The notes: generated by a model from the letters alone, not told the origin. A DNA stretch of 64,000 nt from UBA1369 sp964571725 (GCA_964571725.1 CAZNDB010000001.1:1-64000), one strand, 5' to 3'; positions 37,001-44,401 are shown, numbered from the stretch's first letter. Numbers and translations are program-made.

Positions 37001-37822
37001 TTTGACTGGCCTCAATTTACCAAAGTTTATAACAATGTGATGAAAAAAGACATTGAAGCCAGCGGCAAGAGCGATTACAGCAAATTTACGGCGGGAAAAA
37101 ACACCCTCAGCTGGATTGCCCGGGAAGTATTAACCCACAAACTGGTCAAAGACAAAATGCAGGAAAAAGCCGGTAATCCGGATATAGACATAATGTATTA
37201 TCACCTGCTGGGACCTCTGATCAAAGAAGAAAACCTGGATAAAGTTATCGGTAAGTCTTTCCATTCACTGCAAAAGCCGGAAGCCATCAAAAACATGTAT
37301 GCCGGTTATAATTTCCAGCTGGGCATCAAGGCCGGTCTTTTGAACACCGGCGAAACCGAAGAAGACAAGGCTACCAGAGCGGAAGAATTCAGCGATTTGG
37401 TCTACGGTTTCATTTATTTCAACAATATTTTGCAGTTCAGAATTAAGAAAGACCAGAATTACATGCGGATGGACCGCACGATGTTTGCCAGCCGTCCGCT
37501 GGCCGATAAAAAGAGAACAACTCTACAGTTCTGCAGTGAAATAGAAGATTTCATGGCCGATTTTATCGGGGGCGTGGCCTCCCTGGCCGGAGACGAAAAA
37601 TTAATGGGGTTGCACCGGGCCATCACAGCCAACCCTTCCGTACTCACTGATAACATGGAAAAGGAATATCGTATGCTGCTGCGCGAAGACATGGTTAAAC
37701 TGGCTAAAGAAAAACCCGATGAGTTCGCCAAACTGGCCCGTAATTGCGCCGGAGTTCTGACCGGTCTGTCGGGTGCGCAGTTAACCAGGGCGGAAATGGA
37801 GAAGTTCAAAGAAGCCGCCTGA
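34073..37822 (+). CDS. Large soluble protein, unknown (cluster gene 5)
   Basis: A 1249-aa protein without signal peptide or membrane helix, and with no family I recognise. The first 70 residues are Arg/Gln/Thr rich and likely disordered. Residues 75-300 are helical with probable coiled coil (EQELTGQFDQYRQQFNDIVP). Residues 300-620 contain beta-rich modules, two of which look alike (FVTFTAQAG... and GQIYLNHPVRINTNL...), and both precede FNKWLVDN/FARWYRKF-type segments. Residues 640-1249 are a helical region rich in Lys and aromatic residues. It starts 59 bases after gene 4. Its size suggests a cytoplasmic scaffold or effector of the cluster. Confidence 0.65.
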   Translation: MANPRRGSRPQPGRNNTNHLADESTGEERLPVMPEETTEDTAQTRKKITSIPAESVEVTEQVSAEINRDVTALVQGLIGLKKIYAANDNNETMEAFLESNRETIENLLQFDVKTIYSALEKNAVKRNLLYKSLIEDKVISQKEKEQLLGIVSNGPFLQFIRKLGKASPRRPTPLTQDEQDNLSNATIDTLPGLIQELQAANKITAAEGQKLISLGPKTDQQLSLARDQVLAKIKSYDLAARTSYADQYQKLNKKEQELTGQFDQYRQQFNDIVPKLVAEIQNAYDRMEEGKYKDQRVRELTRETGLPIKKGQILWARDVVNGRPGPEKNTRLEIKDITFGGTELDASLPPGSQVLQPSSEPFVTFTAQAGAGAAPEEYKLSASSFNKWLVDNQVTEKFETMESLEESLGLKDIIKPGQSFSYLDPDKAGARPLDGADAAANNNNDFNTVSIIMVENGQIYLNHPVRINTNLNGGSGQVAARTAKMDFGEFARWYRKFVAAPEVVDLEKLDHILEQHHQKLLAQMGWPEDHGAPISLSKGEFPLYLISAYFGNQFPPIAVSGVEDGLIKFESGETLSPADFLRLVNENGLTRPSAGQLQELQAEATGKRDKAQMAKLDQIAAQKNLAPDSHSVKPSGHKESGKTSTSMGFWPRIKEFWDNTHILSLMEMYHLFWKAPVERVKEWLKDKSERREYAVGKHFFKGFPDYGGLSDLSKTYEDKLTGKFAEDVKKTEEFFDKNYTSKQVFEALYTAPNKAVLRAGLQYLTKRGLLRWEDDKRLWNILNTHLKGFTYPEKFHQKLGKNYVAIAGDEAPKKLAGNLDIYDQCRAMIDGQWGTGTYDGLNSTNEREYQNKKKETQDKIHQEYEYRGGIGNALKQMLYDWEQGVDVKQAEFDGLLSQATLLTEISAEQAMFILVSAFSIKNKNGQTIIGNSKLNSYIPYLTKHQMFFYFTQNFPVLDEQGNPVMEADGISPKKKKFDWPQFTKVYNNVMKKDIEASGKSDYSKFTAGKNTLSWIAREVLTHKLVKDKMQEKAGNPDIDIMYYHLLGPLIKEENLDKVIGKSFHSLQKPEAIKNMYAGYNFQLGIKAGLLNTGETEEDKATRAEEFSDLVYGFIYFNNILQFRIKKDQNYMRMDRTMFASRPLADKKRTTLQFCSEIEDFMADFIGGVASLAGDEKLMGLHRAITANPSVLTDNMEKEYRMLLREDMVKLAKEKPDEFAKLARNCAGVLTGLSGAQLTRAEMEKFKEAA

Positions 37823-37883
37823 TCAGTCATAGGCGTAAGCACTACTGGCGGTGGCTACTGAGTAATCAATTTAAGGTGGGTGT

Positions 37884-37921
37884 GCGCCCCGCGCCAGGTC
37901 ATACTGACCCGCGCGGGGCGC
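37884..37921 (-). terminator. Very GC-rich nested hairpin
   Basis: GCGCCCCGCGC and GCGCGGGGCGC make a perfect 11-bp stem, with an inner stem GGTCA-TAC-TGACC in the loop. It starts 17 bases past the stop of the 96-aa gene on the minus strand. There is no T-run on either side, so it may stall polymerase or protect a 3' end rather than act as an intrinsic terminator. Its GC content is far above the surroundings. Confidence 0.5.
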
Positions 37922-37938
37922 AACTGATTCTGTCTGTT

Positions 37939-38229
37939 CTACTTCGAACCGTGTCTGAAAAGCGGACTGATTTCCACCCTTATTGGGGGCGTGTCGTCCA
38001 GCCGCTTGGGAATGTTTCCCAGCAGTCTCAGCTGATAGGAGCTGTATTTCTCCCTTTCAGGCTGCAGCAGCTTTTGACAATGGTAGTCTACCAGCATGTA
38101 CAGAAGTGCCATCGACAGCGATCCGACGATCAGCACATCCACACACAGGATAAAACTCTGGAAGATCAGCCCAAGGCAGACCGCAAGAAGCGCTACGCCG
38201 GCAATCAGACGCCAAAACAGCTCACCCAT
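37939..38229 (-). CDS. Small two-helix membrane protein, accessory island
   Basis: A 96-aa protein with two membrane helices (about 5-28, FWRLIAGVALLAVCLGLIFQSFIL, and 30-48, VDVLIVGSLSMALLYMLV) and a basic C-terminal half (REKYSSYQLRLLGNIPKRLD). No known family. The start is supported by GGAGGAG at 38236-38242, 6 bases before the ATG. Codon choice is rich in CTG, GTG and TCG, unlike its neighbours. It faces the 1249-aa gene and is followed by a GC-rich hairpin. Confidence 0.65.
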   Translation of the reverse strand: MGELFWRLIAGVALLAVCLGLIFQSFILCVDVLIVGSLSMALLYMLVDYHCQKLLQPEREKYSSYQLRLLGNIPKRLDDTPPIRVEISPLFRHGSK

Positions 38230-38591
38230 TCAGGTCTCCTCCCTCTCCGAACTTACCCATAAGCCACGATCCAAGTTAATCAAACAGAGTGTATTCTGCC
38301 CACAAGAGCGTTATTTCTCCTTTGTTACGCCTTGTGAACAAGATTCACTCTGCCCTCGTCCCGATTGTAAAAGAACCTCTAATTTATCTGAGAACGTTAT
38401 TTAAGCACTATTTAGGGAAAAAGCAAGCCTTAGGGCGAAACTGGCATTGTTGGCTATGGATAGCTAAAAAACATTGACAATTTAAAAGTCTGATACTAAT
38501 ATCCCCCCTCGTGAAGGTTGGCTAAACAATAAATTCGGCCGGCTTTCCGTCCATACACAACCGGAAAAGGTTAGATCAGGAGCATGAAAGA
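38230..38591. other. Divergent intergenic region in the accessory island
   Basis: This 362-base region separates the minus-strand 96-aa gene from the plus-strand 164-aa gene. It contains the ribosome binding site of the former and the consensus promoter at 38474-38502 for the latter. AGGAG stands at 38577-38581. Short frames here look random, and I see no RNA gene. Confidence 0.55.
38474..38502 (+). promoter_or_regulatory. Strong sigma70-type promoter
   Basis: A perfect TTGACA (38474-38479), a 17-base spacer and TAATAT (38497-38502). It is the best promoter match in the window and drives the 164-aa gene with a leader of about 80 bases. Confidence 0.75.
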
Positions 38592-39086
38592 ATGATGACA
38601 AGTACTGAAATCAGTCTCTACCTGGACATCGTGGAGCACGGCAACCAAGTCTTTCGCGACGGGTGCTTCAACCCCAAGCTCGTGTCCAAGGCGGACTTCA
38701 CTGCCGTGTGCACGCATCTGCTCAGGACGCGCTATGGTCGGGCGACTTTGTTCGAGTACATCGACGCTCCACCTTCGCTCGAGGTGTCCAAGGCTCCGGC
38801 TTCGTCCAGAAACCCCCTGATCAACAAACATCCATTGTTGGTGATCACGGCCTTGCGCCTGATTGCGGCCTCGAAGCTGGAAAGCGAGATCAAGCGCGCC
38901 ATGGCGAACGGGCTGCCGGAAAACAGCGAGGAGGTCATGATCAATCGTTGGGAACTGGCCGACCTGCTGAAGACCGCACTGACCACCGCGCCGGAATTGC
39001 TGCAGAGGGAAAACGTCGAGCTGATGCTTCAGCGCAATTGCCCCCGCGGTGAATCCCGCCCGCCGTCACTGGCCATCGAGGCCTAG
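38592..39086 (+). CDS. Unknown 164-aa protein, accessory island
   Basis: A soluble, mostly helical protein of unknown family. It has no membrane segment and no motif I recognise. Two starts are possible (ATG at 38592 and 38595); AGGAG lies at 38577-38581. Codon use differs clearly from neighbouring genes: lysine is mainly AAG, and GTG, CTC, GCG and TCC are common, with higher GC. A consensus promoter precedes it and an intrinsic terminator follows, so it is a self-contained unit. These signs fit a recently acquired gene. Confidence 0.65.
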   Translation: MMTSTEISLYLDIVEHGNQVFRDGCFNPKLVSKADFTAVCTHLLRTRYGRATLFEYIDAPPSLEVSKAPASSRNPLINKHPLLVITALRLIAASKLESEIKRAMANGLPENSEEVMINRWELADLLKTALTTAPELLQRENVELMLQRNCPRGESRPPSLAIEA

Positions 39087-39116
39087 AAGATAACAACCAT
39101 CAACCTTTCCGGTTTG

Positions 39117-39165
39117 GCCCATCTGTTCTTTGGTCTGCTCACGCAGCCAGAGGGGATGGGCTTTT
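39117..39165 (+). terminator. Intrinsic terminator after the 164-aa gene
   Basis: GCCCATC (39117-39123) and GATGGGC (39155-39161) pair and are followed by TTTT. The loop holds an inner hairpin (GGTCTGC-TCAC-GCAGCC). Confidence 0.6.
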
Positions 39166-39186
39166 CCGCATGTCCTTAATTGCTAA

Positions 39187-39215
39187 TTGACGAATTATCG
39201 CGGTATAGATATATT
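39187..39215 (+). promoter_or_regulatory. Promoter of the DUF397 gene
   Basis: TTGACG (39187-39192), a 17-base spacer and TATATT (39210-39215). The leader to the ATG at 39266 is about 45 bases and includes GAGGT 8 bases before the start. Confidence 0.65.
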
Positions 39216-39265
39216 TTTCTTGCCTGAGCAATAAGCCAGGTGACAATTCACAAAGAGGTACGGTC

Positions 39266-39475
39266 ATGTCTCATCAGCAGTTCAAAGATTCTGACTTCAA
39301 GGTCTCGAGTGTGTGCGATCCCAGCTCTCAAACTGGGTGTGTCGCAGTCGCAATCTGCGAAGGAATGGTCGCCCTCCGGGACACGAAGGACAGGAATCAG
39401 AACGATCTCCACTTCACCAGCGAAGAGTGGAAGGCCTTCATCGCCGGTGTGAAGAAAGGGGATTTCGACCTGTAG
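39266..39475 (+). CDS. DUF397 domain protein
   Basis: A 69-aa protein that matches DUF397 along its whole length: FKVSSVCDPSSQTGCVAVAI, then VALRDTKDRNQNDLHFTSEE and EWKAFIAGVKKGDFDL. The family pattern is a Ser/Cys-rich start, CV-x-VA, V-x-RDSK and FT-x-x-EW-x-AF-x-x-GV. DUF397 is best known from Actinobacteria, where it usually sits beside an XRE-type HTH regulator and may act as its antagonist. No XRE gene is adjacent here. It has its own promoter, ribosome binding site and terminator, and uses codons unlike the core genes. Confidence 0.8.
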   Translation: MSHQQFKDSDFKVSSVCDPSSQTGCVAVAICEGMVALRDTKDRNQNDLHFTSEEWKAFIAGVKKGDFDL

Positions 39476-39496
39476 ACACTTTCCTACCTGCAGAAT

Positions 39497-39533
39497 CTCC
39501 CCACTTGCCCAAATAAAGTAAGCAGGTGGGGAG
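39497..39533 (+). terminator. Hairpin after the DUF397 gene
   Basis: CTCCCCACTTGC (39497-39508) and GCAGGTGGGGAG (39522-39533) pair over 12 bp with one G-T wobble. It begins 21 bases after the DUF397 stop. The T-run after it is weak (CCCGCAGTTT). Confidence 0.55.
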
Positions 39534-39631
39534 CCCGCAGTTTGTGAAGAATCAGCAATGACTCTACGAAAAAATAGGTGTCAAAGCTGTAATAACACCC
39601 CTCCGAGACATTCGAAGGGGGTTAACCATGT

Positions 39632-41515
39632 TCAGGCTAATTTCCTTTCTGCGATTTCTTCCAATACCTGCTGAATAAAGTCCTCTTTGCTCAACATCTT
39701 CTGTTCCTTGCTGCCATATCTCCTCACCGAGAATTCCCCGCCGCCCGTTTCCTTGTCTCCAACCACCAGCATGTAGGGAATCTTCATCATTTCGGCATTG
39801 CGGATGCGTTTGCCCAGGCTGTCATTATTGTCGTCGACGTCGACTCTGACCATTTTATCCATCAGTTCTTTCTGCAAATCTTGTGCAAACTCTCTATGGA
39901 CTTCAGCCACGGGGATGATTCTCACCTGTGTCGGGGCCAGCCAGGTCGGGAAAGCCCCAGCAAAGTGCTCGATCAATACACCCATAAATCTTTCCAGTGA
40001 GCCGGAAATAGCTCTGTGTATGACAACCGGTCTTTCCTTGTTGCCTTCTTCCGTGGTGTACTCCAGTTCAAACCTCATTGGCAGGTTAAAATCGCATTGG
40101 ATAGTGGCCAATTGCCATTCTCGCCCCAGGCAATCCTTGAACAAAAAATCCAGCTTCGGCCCGTAAAAAGCTGCTTCCCCTTCAACTCGTCTATAAGGAA
40201 GATTATTTGACTTGGCAGCTTCTTCCAATGCAGTTTCCGCTTCAATCCAAATTTCATCGGAACCCAGATATTTCTCCTTATCTTCTCCACGAACAGACAA
40301 ACTAACCCAGTAATCTTTGTCCATTCCCAATGTCTTGTAAAAGTGTCCAATTATCTCACAGATAGTGGCGACTTCCTGTTTGATCTGTGAGGCACGACAA
40401 AAAAGATGACCGTCATCCTGTGTGATTGATCTGACTCTTGTTAAACCACCCAATTGTCCTGATTTTTCATCGCGATACACGGTGGCCGGTTCAAAAAAGC
40501 GGATCGGAAGATCCCGATAGGAATACTGATTATCGGCATAAATTTGCATGTGGTGCGGGCAATTCATCGGTTTCATGATAAAGTCTTCATCTTTGCCTTT
40601 TACGCGGAACAACTCATCACCGAATTTTGCTGCGTGCCCCGATTTGATGTAGAGATCCTCCTTGGCTATATGGGGTGTCCAGACTCTTTTATAACCCCTA
40701 TTACGATGTAATTCCCACAAGAACTCTTCTAATTCTCTTCTAATCACTGCCCCGTTAGGCTGTAAAAGTGGCAGCCCCGCACCCACTAAAGGTGAAATTG
40801 TGTATATTTTCAACTGTGGGCCGAGTACTTTATGATCGCGCTTCTTGGCTTCCTCCATCATCTGCAGGTACTTGTTCAACTCTTCCTTGGTCTCAAAACA
40901 CAGTCCGTAAATTCTCTGCAGCATCGGGCGATGTTCATCTCCGCGCCAGTAGGCGCCGGCAATTTTATACAGTTTGAAAGCTCCTGTTTCGCCGGTGCTG
41001 GGGGCATGTCCACCCATACACAGATCCCAGAATTTCATTTTCCCTTCTTTGTCGCGGTTTTCATAAAAAGAAAGTTCCCGCTCGCCCTTTTTGGCCAGAT
41101 CCTCGGCCAGTTCCACTTTATAGGGCTGGCCGGTGCCCTTCAGAAATTCAATTGCCTTGTCAATCGGCTCCACATTGCGGTGAAAGGTCTGTTTCTCGTT
41201 GACGATTTTTCGCATTTTCTCCTGCAGAATTTCCAGATCCTCCGGAATCAAGGTGCGGGGAAGTTCAAAGTCATAATAAAAACCGTTGTCAATGGTCGGG
41301 CCGATGCCGAGTTTGGCTTCCGGAAACATTTGCAGCACTGCCTGGGCCAGAATATGGGAGCAGCTGTGCCTCATGTGGTCCAGTTTTTCTTCGGGTGTAT
41401 TGGCTACGTCAATAGTGGCGTTGTCGGCGGTTGTATTAGTGGTTGTCTCATTGATGACGTTGGAATGGTGTTGATGGGCGGGAAGTGGTTTCTGTTCAGA
41501 TTTTTTAGGAGACAT
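39632..41515 (-). CDS. thrS: Threonyl-tRNA synthetase, lacking the TGS domain
   Basis: Charges tRNA-Thr. From the ATG at 41515 (MSPKKSEQKPLP) the protein has 627 aa. After about 45 low-complexity residues the editing domain starts at once (HMRHSCSHILAQAV, the HxxxH motif, and LCMGGHAPSTGETG, the CxxxH motif). The N-terminal TGS domain usual in full-length ThrS is absent. The class II core follows: WTPHIAKEDLYIKSGH (motif 1), MNCPHHMQIYADNQYSYRDL (near motif 2), GSLERFMGVLIEHFAG (motif 3), and an anticodon-binding domain from about residue 520. The longer frame from 41590 adds an unlikely hydrophobic leader. Confidence 0.95.
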   Translation of the reverse strand: MSPKKSEQKPLPAHQHHSNVINETTTNTTADNATIDVANTPEEKLDHMRHSCSHILAQAVLQMFPEAKLGIGPTIDNGFYYDFELPRTLIPEDLEILQEKMRKIVNEKQTFHRNVEPIDKAIEFLKGTGQPYKVELAEDLAKKGERELSFYENRDKEGKMKFWDLCMGGHAPSTGETGAFKLYKIAGAYWRGDEHRPMLQRIYGLCFETKEELNKYLQMMEEAKKRDHKVLGPQLKIYTISPLVGAGLPLLQPNGAVIRRELEEFLWELHRNRGYKRVWTPHIAKEDLYIKSGHAAKFGDELFRVKGKDEDFIMKPMNCPHHMQIYADNQYSYRDLPIRFFEPATVYRDEKSGQLGGLTRVRSITQDDGHLFCRASQIKQEVATICEIIGHFYKTLGMDKDYWVSLSVRGEDKEKYLGSDEIWIEAETALEEAAKSNNLPYRRVEGEAAFYGPKLDFLFKDCLGREWQLATIQCDFNLPMRFELEYTTEEGNKERPVVIHRAISGSLERFMGVLIEHFAGAFPTWLAPTQVRIIPVAEVHREFAQDLQKELMDKMVRVDVDDNNDSLGKRIRNAEMMKIPYMLVVGDKETGGGEFSVRRYGSKEQKMLSKEDFIQQVLEEIAERKLA

Positions 41516-41642
41516 GCTGGGGAAAATTAAAAAATAAGGCGCAACTAATATAGCGCAAATCCACCTGATTACCCAAATTAGGAACTTCATATGAAGATTG
41601 ACAAAACGGACGGAGGTGTTTAAATTAAACCTCTTAATAACT

Positions 41643-42095
41643 ATGATTATTATGAATCGACTCGATCAAACCAATTTCCCCGCTCCACAATCTGAGATTA
41701 CGTCTGAATTGGATTGTTCAATTACCCGCAATATCGAAAGATTCACCAAATTATTCGGGATGCTGGCCTTATCCGCAACCCTGGCGGGATGCGGGGACCA
41801 CGCAAAACGACAGGAAGAAGCGGCAGCACAACGTAATAAAGAATACAATCAGGAACGGGAAGCGAATTTACGGGAGTACCTTCCAGATCGTTTTGAAATT
41901 ATCGAAGATCTGTCTCCCAAGAAAAGAATTGAATACTACAGCCCCTATATAGCAGCCTATATCCGGGATCCTGAAAGAGATATTTGTTATTATCTTCAGG
42001 ATGATTCGAAATTCAAAAATACCGTCCTGACCATGGTGCCTTGCGAAAAAATGAAGGCCAAACACCCGGACCTGCCGGACAAAAAGGCGGAGTGA
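41643..42095 (+). CDS. Probable lipoprotein
   Basis: A small protein with a lipobox, LSATLAGC, following a hydrophobic run (FGMLALSATLAG). Cys is about residue 50 from the ATG at 41643 or 47 from the ATG at 41652; the region before it is longer than usual for a lipoprotein signal. The frame also reaches a TTG at 41598. The mature part is about 100 residues, charged, with two more cysteines (DICYYL and VPCEKM) that could form a disulphide. LspA (17.5 kb) would process it. Unknown function. It ends 10 bases before the stop of convergent recF. Confidence 0.6.
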   Translation: MIIMNRLDQTNFPAPQSEITSELDCSITRNIERFTKLFGMLALSATLAGCGDHAKRQEEAAAQRNKEYNQEREANLREYLPDRFEIIEDLSPKKRIEYYSPYIAAYIRDPERDICYYLQDDSKFKNTVLTMVPCEKMKAKHPDLPDKKAE

Positions 42096-42105
42096 AATCG
42101 TACAA

Positions 42106-43236
42106 TTATCCTTTACGGACTGCCCCGTTTTCAATCTCCACAAAATCCCCGGCCAGCAGCTTTTCCTGATTGATAACGGCGGAATCCTTGGTGGTGGCGA
42201 TAAAAGTTTGATAATCGACCACCCGTTCCAGCAGGAAGCGCTGTCTTTCGTGGTCCAGTTCGGAAAAAACGTCATCCAGCAGCAGAATCGGCCGCGCTCC
42301 GTCCTCCGAAAAATAATCCATTTCAATCAGTTTCAGGGCCAGTAAAATCGTCCGGAATTCCCCGCGTGAGGCATGTCGCAGAATCGGTATCCCTTCCAGG
42401 CTGATTTCCAGATCATCCCGATGCGGTCCTACCTGCGTGTGTCCGGAAGCGATATCCCTTTGCCGGGATTTCCAGAGTGCCTCCGCAAAGACTTCCTCCA
42501 AATTACTTGTTACCGACATCAAGGGGAAATCCAGCCCCAGACTGTTGACATACTGAAGGTCCAGACGGCACTTTTTCTTGCTGATTTCCGCGTATTTCGA
42601 GTTCAGCCTTTCCTGTATGTAGGCTAATGTCCGTGCCCTTTCCATCCACAACAAAGCTCCTTCATGTACCAGCTGTTCGTCCCAGACGTTTAAATCTTCC
42701 TCACCCGCCGTGCGTTCCTGAATTGAGGTCAAAAGAGCATTTCTCTGTTCGCGAATGCGTTTGAATTTACGCAGGGCGGCAAAATACGATCGGCTTTTCT
42801 GGATGATCAGGATGTCCAGGTAACGGCGGCGCAGATCCGGCCCCAGATAGAGCACATTCAGGTCTTCCGGGTGGAAAAAGACTACTCTGGACTGCCCCAC
42901 AAAATTGGTAGCGGAAGTCTTCACTCCATTCAATTTAAAAGTCCGCCGGGGATTGGGCGCTTTGCCCAGAAAGATCTCCAGTTCCTGCAAATCACCGCCC
43001 TCACCGTTGCTGAATCTGCCTTTGATTCTGCCAAATTCCTGCTGCCAGCGGATCAGGTTTTCCTCGTCGGCCGGCCGGAAGGATTTGGCCAGGGCCAGCA
43101 TATAGATTGCTTCCAGGACATTGGTTTTTCCCTGACCGTTGTCACCGATCAGATAAGTCAGCCCTGTGGGCTCCTTAAAGCCCAATTCCAAGGTCCGGTA
43201 ATTACGGAAATTTTCTAATGCCAGTGAAGTGAGCAT
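42106..43236 (-). CDS. recF: DNA replication and repair protein RecF
   Basis: An SMC-like ATPase that loads RecA at gaps through RecFOR. The Walker A is GDNGQGKTNVLEAIYMLALA near residue 34, the signature region is ASRGEFRTILLALKLIE, and Walker B is PILLLDDVFSELDHERQ. QTFIATTKDS lies near the end. At 376 aa it is typical. The usual dnaA-dnaN neighbours are not here. Its start is divergent from the PrsW-type gene. Confidence 0.96.
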   Translation of the reverse strand: MLTSLALENFRNYRTLELGFKEPTGLTYLIGDNGQGKTNVLEAIYMLALAKSFRPADEENLIRWQQEFGRIKGRFSNGEGGDLQELEIFLGKAPNPRRTFKLNGVKTSATNFVGQSRVVFFHPEDLNVLYLGPDLRRRYLDILIIQKSRSYFAALRKFKRIREQRNALLTSIQERTAGEEDLNVWDEQLVHEGALLWMERARTLAYIQERLNSKYAEISKKKCRLDLQYVNSLGLDFPLMSVTSNLEEVFAEALWKSRQRDIASGHTQVGPHRDDLEISLEGIPILRHASRGEFRTILLALKLIEMDYFSEDGARPILLLDDVFSELDHERQRFLLERVVDYQTFIATTKDSAVINQEKLLAGDFVEIENGAVRKG

Positions 43237-43295
43237 CCTTTTAAAACTATAGAGTGAGCATACCCTAATCAGCTTTCCTTCTCAATCTTAGTAAA

Positions 43296-43324
43296 TTGAT
43301 TAATAAGCCCAAAAATGGTAAAAT
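43296..43324 (+). promoter_or_regulatory. Promoter of the PrsW-type gene
   Basis: TTGATT (43296-43301), a 17-base spacer and TAAAAT (43319-43324), giving a leader of about 45 bases before the ATG at 43378. Confidence 0.55.
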
Positions 43325-43377
43325 GAAAGGATTTCATAGTGTGTCAATGATTAGGTAACAGCAGCAGAAAAAAACTT

Positions 43378-44217
43378 ATGGTCAGTCAAAATCTTATCAA
43401 TGTGTCACTGGCGGGCGGTCTGGCCCTTATCCCTGCGTTATTCTGGGGGTACATCTTTTATAAGAAACAGCCTGAAAATAAGGTCACTACCCTGCGGCTT
43501 TTCCTGGCCGGCTCGGTAGCTGTGGCTCCGCTCCTGCTCTACAAGTATCTCTGGCAGTATTTTCCCTGGATCAACGCCTTTCTCTATACCAACACCTTTC
43601 AGGATGACATGATTGGTTTCGCCAACCTGACCCTGCTGCCCCTGGACGTGCTTTTTACCTTTATGATCGTCGGTGTGATTGAGGAGCTGGCCAAATTCAG
43701 CGCCGTCAAGATGATTGACCACAAGCGCATTGAATCCATTACCGACTGTATCGAATATTTTATTATTGTAGCTTTGGGATTCGCCTTCGCGGAAAATATT
43801 ATCTATTTCTATAACATTATGCAGGTGAGGGGAGTGGATAATGTCTTTTTGCCTTTTGTCTTCCGTTCGCTGTTTTCCACTTTCGCCCACGTTATGTTCT
43901 CGGGCATCTTCGGTTATTATTATGGCCTGGCCAAATTTGCCGGTCCGGTGCTCGATGAAAATTACAATCGCGACAAGTGGCCGTTACTTCGTTTCCTGAT
44001 TTCCCTGCTGCATCTCCGTCGCATCCAAACCTTTCATGATCAAAAGATTTTTCAGGGGCTGGTTCTGGCGGTCTTTCTGCACGCCTTTTTTAATATTTTC
44101 CTGGAAATGAACTGGACCTTTTTAATTGTCCCTTTCCTGACCGTGGGGTTTGTCATGCTCTCCTACATGTTCGATAACCGCCGTGTGGATAAAGAATACG
44201 GGCCGGTTGAAGACTAA
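43378..44217 (+). CDS. PrsW-family intramembrane metalloprotease
   Basis: A 279-aa polytopic protein with about eight membrane helices. PrsW signatures are present: EE at residues 102-103 in GVIEELAKF, Glu139 in GFAFAENIIYF, His171 in STFAHVMFSGIFGYYYG, and a later His in FLHAFFNIF. These acidic and His residues are the proposed zinc site. PrsW cuts anti-sigma factors in Bacillus and belongs to the CPBP/Abi-related group; the target here is unknown. It has its own promoter and is followed by uvrA after 184 bases. Confidence 0.85.
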   Translation: MVSQNLINVSLAGGLALIPALFWGYIFYKKQPENKVTTLRLFLAGSVAVAPLLLYKYLWQYFPWINAFLYTNTFQDDMIGFANLTLLPLDVLFTFMIVGVIEELAKFSAVKMIDHKRIESITDCIEYFIIVALGFAFAENIIYFYNIMQVRGVDNVFLPFVFRSLFSTFAHVMFSGIFGYYYGLAKFAGPVLDENYNRDKWPLLRFLISLLHLRRIQTFHDQKIFQGLVLAVFLHAFFNIFLEMNWTFLIVPFLTVGFVMLSYMFDNRRVDKEYGPVED

Positions 44218-44260
44218 AACAGGACGGCAATTATCCCTTTAAAAATATTTCCATAACCGA

Positions 44261-44289
44261 TTGCTCTTATTTTAGAACGGTGGTATCAT
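44261..44289 (+). promoter_or_regulatory. Possible uvrA promoter
   Basis: TTGCTC (44261-44266), a 17-base spacer and TATCAT (44284-44289). I find no copy of the lexA palindrome in the 184 bases before uvrA. The leader would be about 105 bases. Confidence 0.4.
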
Positions 44290-44401
44290 AAACGCCGCTT
44301 AACTTTCGGATGTAATAAAGACTCATACCCTGTCTGGCGCTGATTTAAGCGCTAATTGGAATAAATTCGGTAGTCCGCAAAAGGCTGCAAACAAGCAAAA
44401 T

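Noticed and set aside
38663..39052. 129-codon frame overlapping the 164-aa gene
   Set aside because: It overlaps in another phase, and its His/Arg/Gln-rich product looks like a frame shadow. The 164-aa frame has the upstream promoter and AGGAG.
41516..41590. 25-residue hydrophobic extension of ThrS
   Set aside because: A synthetase should not carry a signal-like leader, and the ATG at 41515 fits better. It also runs against the upstream region of the lipoprotein gene.
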